Shown: piece by piece, positions 9,044-16,659 of the stretch
Layout: every line of letters begins with the position of its first letter
Position numbering within the stretch: the first letter of the stretch is position 1
Assembly: GCA_943704525.1 (NCBI GenBank)
Contig: CALSCQ010002968.1
Coordinates: 1 to 20,717 of the forward strand
Source: Pigoraptor vietnamica
Taxonomy: Eukaryota > Opisthokonta > Filasterea
Reading direction: 5' to 3'
DNA: 20,717 nt
Notes under the pieces: model-generated
Told to the model about the DNA's origin: nothing
The model's input: the letters and a program-made list of their open reading frames with translations, nothing else
Database searches by the model: none
Made by a program: the position numbers and the translations under genes

Positions 9044-11158
9044 ATGGAGAGCCATGCGCCCGACACACATGCGGCGCACGACGTCCACGTGACACTGGAG
9101 GGCTCGCCCGCGGGCAGCCATGGGGTGTTACACCCTCCCGCACACACGCACGACGCGTCTCCTGCGGCGTCCCCCGCTGCGCCCGAGCAGGTGCGCCGGA
9201 TTGCAGTCTTGCCGCTGGCAGCGCGTGCTCTTCTGAACTCAAGACAGTGCGATCTGTCGCTGCACGCGCGGAGTCAAATATGGCGACCATGTGATTATAT
9301 GTAACGCCTTGGTAACACACTCTTATTGTTGCAGGCGTCCCTCACGGCGACGCGGCGCGCATTGGCCCTCAACCGCGCCATACAGCAGCGACTACACGCG
9401 CAGCTGCAGCGCATCGAGCATGCCCAGGCGCGCAACACGGAGCTCCAGCGCCGATTCAAGGAACTCGCGACGCAGGCGGCACGGCCGGCCGCTCGACGCG
9501 AAACAATGGGCCTCGCCCGCAAGTTTTTGGGTCCGTACTTTGTGGACGTTCGCGGGGAAACTCCGCCGGATAATGACGACGCAAGGGAAAAGAAGGCGCT
9601 CGCTGCGCATGCGCCGGCAGTGCACCGCTCGCGCAAGTGGACGGATGCCGAGCGTGCGGCGCTGGCGAAGGGCGTGCGGCAGAAGAACCAGGAGCTGCTC
9701 ATGCGCCCGCTGCAGGACGACGCGCGCGCGGGGCTCTCGGGTGCGGAGCTTGCGCGGCGCTTGGATGCGATTCGCAATATGCCGTCGCGCGATCTCGAGA
9801 TGAACGTGCGCGGGATTGACTGGGAGCGGCTCGCGCGGACGCACCTGCCCGGGCGCTCGGGAGTGGACTGCCGGCTCCAGTGGCTGAACAACGACCACCC
9901 GCTCATCAACAATGGGCCGTGGACGCGCGCGGAAGATCGCGCGATTGTGCGGCTTGCGCACGAGCGCGGCGAGCTTCAGTGGGAGGCGATTGCGGAGGCC
10001 GTGGGGACCAACCGCACGGCAGCGCAGTGCCTGTCGCGCTACCAGCGGGCGCTGAATCCCGGCATGCTGCGCTCAAAGTGGACGCCGGAGGAGGACGCGG
10101 CGCTCGCGGCGGCTGTGCGGCGGCACGGGGAGGGCAACTGGCAGCAGGTGGCGTCGGACCTCGAGGGGCGCACTGGGCAGCAGTGCCTGCACCGGTGGCA
10201 GAAGACGCTCGACCCCGGCATTCGCAGGGGCAAGTGGACCGAGGAGGAGGACGGCGCCCTGCGCCGCGCCGTCGATCGCTTTGGCGTCGGCAACTGGTTC
10301 AAGGTGCAGACGCTCGTCCCCGGGCGCACCGACGTGCAGTGCCGCGAGCGGTGGGTCAACGTGCTCGACCCCGCGCTGTGCCACCAGCCGTGGTCGCGCG
10401 AAGAGGACGCGCGGCTGCTCGAGGCCGTGGCGCAATACGGCACGGGGCGCTGGTCGCGGATTGCGCAGGAGCTGCCGCCGCGCACCGATAACCAGTGCTG
10501 GCGGCGGTACAAGAGCCTCATGCCTATCGAGGCAGCCGCCGGCCACCGGCTCGTGCTCAGCGCCGTGGGCGGGCCGCCGAACCGCCGGAAGCGCACGCTG
10601 GACGAAATTGCGCCGCACATGGGCGCGCCCTCCGACAAGCGCCCGCGCGAGGACGGCGGCGCGCACCTGCCCCTCGTGCCGGCGGCGCAATCGCTGGTGG
10701 CGTCCATCCCGCGACCTCCCGTGCCGCCGCAACCGTCGGGCGCACGCCCCGTGTTTAGCGCCACGGCGGTTGAGACGGACGCGGGCGCGGCGACCGCAAT
10801 GTTTGAGGAGGTACGTGCATGTGGTCCGTGTGTACGTGCGCGTGCAGTGGGCCTTCGGCGTATGTGGCGGATGTGCGTCTGATGTGCGCGTGGACTACAG
10901 ATGTTCCGTGCGAACGCGCACCCGGAGGCCCCGCTCGTTGGCATCCCACCCTTGCCGCCGCTCGCCGCGACGGTGTCGGCGCATGCAGCGCTGCAGTTGC
11001 TGCTTGGCGACGCACGCGCACCGGAAGCGGCGCCGCCACCGCAAGTCGATCCCCGCGCCCTCGCCCTGCTGCAAACGCGCTTCCGTGCGCTGTTTGTGTG
11101 GCCGAGTATGCTGGCCGCAGCCGACTTGCAGGCGCCGACGGACGATGCGCCATCATGA
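9044..11158 (+). CDS. SNAPC4/SNAP190-like Myb-repeat snRNA transcription factor
   Basis: SNAPC4 is the large DNA-binding subunit of SNAPc, which binds the proximal sequence element of snRNA promoters for RNA polymerases II and III (family knowledge). I model three exons: 9044-9190, 9335-10810 and 10901-11158, giving 626 residues; all junctions are phase 0. A helical segment (RALALNRAIQQRLHAQL) and KFLGPYFVD...PPDNDDARE match the conserved part before the Myb array in human SNAPC4. A half repeat (IDWERLARTHLPGRSGVDC, about residue 210) follows, then four Myb repeats starting near residues 245, 297, 349 and 401. Each begins [PK]W[ST]xxED, for example KWTPEEDAAL, KWTEEEDGAL and PWSREEDARL. This 4.5-repeat layout is the SNAP190 arrangement. 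The C-terminal part is Pro/Ala-rich. Exon 1 (49 residues, Pro/Ala/His-rich) is the weak point: it rests on an in-frame ATG and a gtgcgc donor. The family is confident. Confidence 0.88.
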
Positions 11159-11453
11159 CGCGCTTGTGCCAATTTGAAAGCGGCCGTGCGATCATATGTC
11201 GGGTGATACGTCTGGCGGACGTTTTTTACGTCGGCAGCTGCCAACCACCCGTTGCGTGGATGGGGGCGCCTAATCGTCGTCTGGCGTGAAAGCAGCCACA
11301 CTTGTGGGTGGTGTTGTGTCGCACTTCGACACGCTTCCCAGCAGTCCCGACTGCCACTTGGGCCATCCTTTGCGGAACCCTCCATCTAAACCAGGGGCGT
11401 GCGAGAGTGAATATAGTGCGAATGTAATTTGTGTGTGTATGTGACAGCAGTCC
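11159..11453. other. Convergent 3' spacer, SNAPC4/nirK
   Basis: 295 bases between the SNAPC4 and nirK stop codons. No coding signal or repeat array was recognised. It holds a short TG-rich stretch near 11425-11445. Confidence 0.5.
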
Positions 11454-12773
11454 CTAGTTGTGCAGCTTGCACCCGGCGCAGTTGACGGGAAGCTCGGCGG
11501 GTGCGTAGATCTCGCGCGCCTTCTGTGCGCCCCCCACGGGCGGCGACGGGCTGACCTTGAGGAAGCCGACGCACCCCTTCTCCAGCCGAAAGAGCGAGTG
11601 GTCCAGCAGCGTGTAGTTGCCCGGCACAGGGACGCCGAACTCGACGACGGTCGTTCCGCCCGCAGGCACGGCGGTCACGTGGATGCCGCGGCTGGGCACG
11701 TCCATGAGGCTGCCCTCGCGGTACACCTTGTCGAAGACGACACCGATGACGTGGAATGACGACACGAGGTTGGGCCCTCCGTTGCCGAAGTAGATGCGCA
11801 CGCGGTCGCCCTGCTTAGCCAGCAGCGGGCTCTCGGTGAGCGCGCCCTCGCGCCCGTTCAGCACGACGTAGAGCGGGTTCTCCGCCACGCCGTCCGTGTA
11901 GCTCGGTATGAGGAGGTCCGACCCTCGCTCGGGCATCTCGGCGTAGATCTCGCTCTGCATGACGTAGTACTCGCGGTCGACCCTGGGCAGCCCCTCCTCC
12001 GGTTCGACGAGGATCAAGCCGTACATACCGTTGGCCACGTGCACGGGCACGGGCGCCGCGGCGCAGTGATACACGTAGAGACCCGCGTACTGCAGCTTGA
12101 AGGCCGCCGCACGCGTCTCGCCCGGCTCGGCGTAGAGTGCCGGGGCGCCGCCGCCCGGTCCGGTGAATGCGTGAAAGTCAATGTTGTGCCCGACACCCGA
12201 CTCGTCCTTGTTCGTGTAGTGCACCTCCACCACGTCGCCGACGCGCGCGCGGATGAAGGGGCCGGGCACGTGGCCGTCGAAGGTCCACATCGGGTAGCGG
12301 TGGCGGGGGCTGACGGGCAGGTTCTCGGACGTCGTGTTCATGGTGACAATCAGGCGCACGGGGTGCTTGCGGGTGATCGGCGGCGGCACTTCCGGTGCGT
12401 ACGTCGTCTTGGCCGCTTCCACGAGCAGTTTTGCGTGCACGTCTTTCACGACGACCTCGTCTGCGCGGTACTCGTGGTGCTCGATCAGCTGCCGCGTCGG
12501 CGCCGAATCGGATGGCTCCGGTCCCCCTTCCACGTCAGCGCTCGCGTGCGTGCGCGCACCCATGTACCAGAGGGTCGCGCCCACGCCCACCGCAGCCCCC
12601 GCCACCTGCGCAGCCCGGCGGACGAACGCCCCGCGCGCACTCCCCGCCCCGGCGGCAGTCGAGAGGCGTGCGACGGACCCCATCAGAGTCACGGGAACGA
12701 GGCGATCGCGACCGGAAGGGCAGCCCCGGCGAGCCACCGTTGCAAGAGTGCGCAGCATGGTGGCAGCCGGCAT
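11454..12773 (-). CDS. nirK: Copper-containing nitrite reductase, AniA-like, mitochondrial
   Basis: NirK reduces nitrite to nitric oxide as a trimeric two-cupredoxin-domain enzyme. All copper ligands are visible: type 1 His196, Cys237, His245 and Met250 (YHCAAAPVPVHVANGM); type 2 His201, His236 and His392 (LLDHSLF). Catalytic Asp199 (HNIDFHAFTG) and His341 (SSFHVIG) are also present. Seven residues separate Cys237 and His245, the short linker of the AniA/class II group; NGMYGLILVEPEEGLP and GNGGPNLVSSFHVIG strongly resemble Neisseria AniA. The first 75 residues replace a bacterial signal peptide with an Arg/Ala/Ser-rich presequence-like region, then a hydrophobic stretch (QVAGAAVGVGATLWYMG). 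This suggests mitochondrial import, possibly to the intermembrane space. The gene is one uninterrupted exon of 439 codons, unlike every neighbour. The first ATG is at 12773. A second at 12758 sits in a perfect Kozak context (GCCACCATG) and may be the real start, giving MLRTLATVARR. The tail ends NCAGCKLHN. Confidence 0.95.
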   Translation of the reverse strand: MPAATMLRTLATVARRGCPSGRDRLVPVTLMGSVARLSTAAGAGSARGAFVRRAAQVAGAAVGVGATLWYMGARTHASADVEGGPEPSDSAPTRQLIEHHEYRADEVVVKDVHAKLLVEAAKTTYAPEVPPPITRKHPVRLIVTMNTTSENLPVSPRHRYPMWTFDGHVPGPFIRARVGDVVEVHYTNKDESGVGHNIDFHAFTGPGGGAPALYAEPGETRAAAFKLQYAGLYVYHCAAAPVPVHVANGMYGLILVEPEEGLPRVDREYYVMQSEIYAEMPERGSDLLIPSYTDGVAENPLYVVLNGREGALTESPLLAKQGDRVRIYFGNGGPNLVSSFHVIGVVFDKVYREGSLMDVPSRGIHVTAVPAGGTTVVEFGVPVPGNYTLLDHSLFRLEKGCVGFLKVSPSPPVGGAQKAREIYAPAELPVNCAGCKLHN

Positions 12774-13182
12774 CGCCTTGCACGTCCTCCCCTTCCCCTC
12801 TCACCCTTCACCCTCCGTGTTTCGGTGTGGGCTTATTATATTGCCAGCATAAACAGAGGAGCAAGCCGTGACAGGACAGCTGCGATAGGCGAGAAATTCA
12901 CCCGGTGGTGGCAGTATGTGCTTGAGTATGGGGCAACTTGTGTGGCAGCCTGTCGCGAAGATGACAGCGCATGTGCGCTGTTGGGTTAAAAAAAAAAAAA
13001 AGTTTGGCGATGAAAACACAACTGCGCTCTTCCCCGTCGCTCACAACAGTTTGCGCGCAACTGCACTCTCTTCCTGTCGCTCATTACCGCTTGCACAACT
13101 CACATGAACGGGTGACGGCTGCGTGTGCCTGCGCCAGTGAGCTGCAGATTCATTAACCCACGGAGTGTTGGCGCGAGTGACG
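12774..13182. promoter_or_regulatory. Divergent promoter region, nirK/pinin
   Basis: This 409-base spacer separates two start codons. On the minus strand, AATATAATAAGC (12843-12832) is a TATA-like element about 60 bases upstream of the first nirK ATG. A 13-base A run near 12988-13001 could exclude nucleosomes. A two-copy direct repeat follows before the pinin start. The middle (12880-12980) shows nothing recognisable. Functions are inferred from position. Confidence 0.5.
13020..13098. repeat. Imperfect ~40-base tandem repeat upstream of pinin
   Basis: AACTGCGCTCTTCC then CGTCGCTCA (first copy) recurs as AACTGCACTCTCTTCC then TGTCGCTCA (second copy), followed by CAGTTTGCGCGC versus CCGCTTGCACAA. 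Both copies start with CAACTG, which fits both a Myb-type site and an E-box. Confidence 0.7.
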
Positions 13183-15013
13183 ATGGCTGATCTCGAGCGC
13201 CTCTCGTCTCTGATTGAGGCGAAGCAGCGCGAGCTAAACGAGCTGCACACACAAATCGGAAGGTGCGTTGTGCGTGTTCTTAAGTGTTCGTGCCAGTTGG
13301 CCGTTTAGCTCTAATCCTTACTTTTTCTTCACGCAGGCCTGTTCGCGCGCCGTTCCGCGGGGTATGTTTACACCTGCACAGCAACTTGTTTTGCTCATGG
13401 AATGGAGCGCTTAAATGGTTCTTGATTGCGAATTGGTTTGGGTGAGCTGTTGTGCCTTTTTGTTTGCCTCACACGCGTCCGCGCAGGCGCACGTGCAGCA
13501 CAGCGAGCGTTCGGAATGGGAGCGACGGCGGGATGACATTGTGGAGGACGACGCTCCGAAGGTGGGTTTGCGCGATTGCCGCCGTGTGCGCGCCATTCTA
13601 TTCTGTCTTTGGATGAGGGCAGGGCCTGTTTGCGCGCACGCACCATGAAACCATCCATACGCGAAATAGGCATTCACTGTGTTTGCGCTGCAGCCGTCCA
13701 TGGCGTCGTCTGTCGCGGCGGTAGGCGAAGCGCTCTCTCGGTCGCGGGACGATCGGCGGGACGATCGGCGACGTGACGGGGAGGAGCGCCGGCGCAGCAT
13801 AGGCGAGAGGGACGAGCGGGAGCGTGACAGAAACAGGGGTCGTGATGAGCGCGAGAGGGTCTCGGACATCAAGGACCTGCTGAGAGAGCGGTCGCGTGAG
13901 AGGGAGAGGGAGCGCGAGCGCGATCGTGTGCGAGAGAGGGAGTCCGAGGGTCGGCAGCGACGGAGAAGCCGTGGAGACGACGATCATCGACAGTCGCGGG
14001 GCGAGAGGGGCGAAAGGCCGGAGAGGGAAGGGGCGGGGCACACGGAGGAGACAGCGCAAACTCGGCGGAGGTCGTCGATGGGTGTTGGAACGCGCGAGCG
14101 GCGGATGTTTGGGATGCTCATGGGCACGCTGCAGCAGGCGCAGAAAGAAACGGAGAAGAAGGTGCGGTGCGCAGTGGAAAGGCAATGTCATCGCGCACTC
14201 AAGCACGCATCCAGCCCGTGAGACGTTTTTGGGCGATAAGTAGTGTCGCTCTTCTCTCGGCTGTAATCTTCACACTCTTGGGCAATTGTCCCGGCCCACA
14301 GGATGCGAACCGCGCGGAGATTGAGAGCCGGCTCGAGGAGAAGCTGCAGAACGACCGGCGCGAGGCGCAGGAGGCGATCGAGAGGGATCGGCAGGCGCGC
14401 GCGGACATGGAGTTGCGCGCGAGGGAGATCAAGGCCGAGCTGCTTCGGCTGCGCATCCAGAAGCACGACGCAGAGGCGGTACGAATCGCACCACGTGCGC
14501 TCGATGTGTTTGGCATTCATCCCATTTTCGTGTACACACTTGGCATGCGTGCGAGGCATGTGTGCGCTTGGGCCCATGCACCCACATGCACACGTCGTCA
14601 TGAGTTGCGCGAGCTGCTTGTTTGATCACAGGGCGATTGCCGTGACCTTATGTGTTACCCCTTCTACGTGTTGACCGCAGGACGAGGCTCGGCGAACGCG
14701 TGCGTCGCTGTTGGGCTGTTTCATTCGCACGGAGACGCAGCCGCGCCTGTACTTTCTGCCGGCGAAGAGCGACGCGCTCGTGGAGGGGCTGTTGGGGCGT
14801 TCGCGCGAGGCAGAGGAGAGCGAGCTTGCGGCGTGGCGTGCGTCGCGGCCCACTATTGCCACGCACGAAGTCGTGGACGACCACGCGGATGACGACCACG
14901 CGGACGACCACGCCGACGGACAGGCAGACGGCCATGGGGACACAGTAATGGACGGGTCGGAGCAGCAGCAACAGAGCGGCGACGTCATTATGGGTGGCGA
15001 CGACGACAACTAG
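13183..15013 (+). CDS. Pinin/SDK/MemA-family nuclear speckle protein
   Basis: Pinin is a nuclear-speckle protein associated with the exon-junction/ASAP-PSAP splicing machinery; in animals it also occurs at desmosomes (family knowledge). I model six exons: 13183-13262, 13337-13361 (25 bases), 13487-13561, 13694-14161, 14302-14478 and 14681-15013, giving 385 residues. An N-terminal coiled coil (LERLSSLIEAKQRELNELH) is followed by a highly charged Arg/Asp/Glu-rich region with RERERERERD runs, likely a long charged helix. The pinin core is RRMFGMLMGTLQQAQKET, then IESRLEEKLQNDRREAQEAI and CFIRTETQPRLYFLPAKSD, all close to the family pattern. The tail is an Asp/His-rich repeat (DDHADDDHADDHAD) ending in DDDN. 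Donors are gtgcgt, gtatgt, gtgggt, gtgcgg and gtacga; all phases close. Identification is good; the 25-base exon is inferred from splice signals and phase. Confidence 0.85.
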
Positions 15014-15094
15014 CGCGTTGCCCACTAAAATGCCTCCCGCATCCCGATCGGTCGCATTTTGCAACCCTCTCCGTTCAGAGGGCTTGCCTTTCGT

Positions 15095-15100
15095 TTTATT
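15095..15100 (-). terminator. AATAAA poly(A) signal of the HAD-like gene
   Basis: A canonical AATAAA on the minus strand lies 8 bases past the stop codon, the only clear hexamer found just downstream of a stop codon here. The convergent spacer to pinin is only 94 bases (15014-15107). Confidence 0.5.
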
Positions 15101-15107
15101 GTTGCGG

Positions 15108-15826
15108 CTATTCCTCAGCCTTGTTCGCCTCTGCCCCCCTTTGCGGGGGGCACAGAAGTGCCATTGCGCCATCCCAGTCGGCGACGCGGTGCACGCCCTC
15201 CAGTTTGTCTGCGCCAGCGGCAGCCCAGCGCGCGGCATCACGCTCGCTCCCATTGAAGCAAATCCGCGTGGGTACGGCGCCGTGGAGGTAGTGGTGCACT
15301 TCCATGGAATCGTCCACGAAGTGCGTGATGCCTGCGAATGTGTAAATGCGAACGTGTGAGGGGCGGTTGTGGGAGAAGAGATGTCTCAACGAGTGCGCAC
15401 CCAATTCGCGGCACACGTCGGCCTTCTGGCGCCGCTCGAGGCAGAAGTGGACGTTCTCGCGCCTAAGTCCCGTGCGCTCATAGACACCGTGCGTGTCAAA
15501 GTAGTCGAGAATGCGGCGCTGCATGCGCGGGCCGCACTTGGAGACGACAAAGACGTTCTCGGGTCCGTACGCGTCCACGAGCCGCCTGAGCGACCCAAAC
15601 GCGCCTGTGAGCGGCTTTTGCTCGGCAAGCACTGCAGTACGCACAACAGGTCAATGCACCGAGCCGATCATATGTTGGCAGACCGCCAGTTGAGTACCCA
15701 CTGTCTTCGCCACCCGACTCCACATCGAAGCTCCGCAGAAGGACGCCGCCGACGTCAACGCCACCGCGCGCCGCGCACGGGCGGCTGCTGAAGTGTGACG
15801 CACTGTGGCTCCATATTGCCGTCCAT
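15108..15826 (-). CDS. HAD-superfamily protein, N-terminus unresolved
   Basis: The two supported exons are about 15770-15702 and 15631-15108, joined by a 70-base intron (gtgggt to CAG, phase 1). The first holds the HAD motif I region VDVGGVLLRSFD. The second has GAFGSLRRLVDAYG, NVFVVSKCG, the helical cap-like RRILDYFDTHGVYERTGL, NVHFCLERRQKADVC and the motif IV region GITHFVDDSMEVHHYL. This layout resembles a small HAD-like group with DxGGV in place of DxDxT. The usual second Asp, the general acid of phosphatases, is replaced by Gly, so hydrolase activity is doubtful. Substrate is unknown. No ATG lies in the frame of exon 1. The nearest plausible start (15826, MDGNMEPQC) is one base out of frame with VDVGG, and the gap is too short for a normal intron. 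Either an unmodelled upstream exon, a one-base assembly error in the GC-rich run near 15765-15780, or a real frame break explains this. The span given uses that ATG. Confidence 0.7.
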
Positions 15827-16659
15827 GGCTGGCGTGCTGCGGATGCTCACACAGTAGGACTGTACTTTGTACCTTCGGGGTTGCTGACGTCAGCGCAGCA
15901 CCAGTAACATAACAGCGAGTAACAAGTAGCACGTGATCATTTAATCAGTGGCAAATTCCTAAATAAACACCTTATTTTGTATATTAAGGATACTCCCACA
16001 CATTGCAACCGTAAAAGGGCATTATTTTCAGAATAGCTCAAATAAGGAATTTCTAGGCCATTCGGAGGCGCCGTGCAATTGGCCCGCGGCCACCAACCCG
16101 TGACCCCATGAGGAGCCCGGCCGACCCAACCACACAACCCATACAATCCCATACAAATCATTGCCCCCACTCCATACACGGGCTATGCGGAGTCATTGCC
16201 GCACCCCATCTGCGAGGTGGGCGCATCGTGGGCCAGTCTCCCATCAAACCACCGATCCCTCTCCCCCTGCCCTCTGACCCTCGTCCTTCTCGCTCACGTG
16301 CGTGCACGCACAAGAGGCGCACGCTGTCTCCCTCTGCGTCGTGCCGCTGTGCCTCATTTCCGCCGAGCTCCTGTCGAACGCGCGGGATCGCACTTCGTTG
16401 CACATTCGCACCGGCACACGGGTGTGTTATTATCTAATTGCAATGTTGAGGCCTTGGATTTTTGGCGCTTGATGTGGGCGTGTGCATGCCTAAATTGCGC
16501 GCGCGCGTTCGTGTGTGAAGCATCCGCTGCGTGTGCGTGAATTTCGGTGTGCGTCGTGGGCTATGTGTGCTATCTGTGTATTTTCACGCCAATCGACAAC
16601 AGTGTGGTGCGGTTGTCTTACACCCCTTCTGCTGTCGTCTCTCGCGTAGATCCTTTACC
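15827..16659. promoter_or_regulatory. Long divergent spacer, HAD-like gene/xanthine dehydrogenase
   Basis: The 833 bases hold no convincing exon. A CACGTGATC lies at 15930-15938, then the AT-rich island, then a CCC/CA-rich stretch (16085-16260) and a pyrimidine-rich stretch. A CCAAT core lies near 16592, about 70 bases before the xanthine dehydrogenase ATG, and TATTATCTAATTG lies near 16429. A 5' UTR intron ending at tcgcgtag (about 16648) is possible. Short open frames here show no recognisable domain. Confidence 0.4.
15938..16060. other. AT-rich island in GC-rich DNA
   Basis: About 120 bases are visibly AT-rich (for example CTAAATAAACACCTTATTTTG, then TTATTTTCAGAATAGC), in contrast to everything around. 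AAATTCCT at 15953-15960 and AGGAATTT at 16045-16052 form an 8-base inverted pair about 85 bases apart. It could be a small transposon remnant, a replication or matrix-attachment site, or a promoter element; none is shown. Confidence 0.5.

Noticed and set aside
10039-11385. 448-codon minus-strand open frame opposite SNAPC4
   Set aside because: It mirrors the conserved Myb-repeat coding strand and has Ser/Arg/Cys-rich composition typical of antisense in GC-rich DNA.
12039-12989. 316-codon plus-strand open frame opposite nirK
   Set aside because: The minus strand encodes a complete nitrite reductase with every catalytic residue; the plus frame is its shadow.
15937-16179. 80-codon minus-strand open frame in the AT-rich spacer
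   Set aside because: No recognisable domain, no supporting splice or family signal, and its start is not an ATG in good context.
16445-16475. Possible snRNA Sm site (GATTTTTGG)
   Set aside because: No flanking stems or recognisable U-snRNA sequence could be found; a single short match is not enough.
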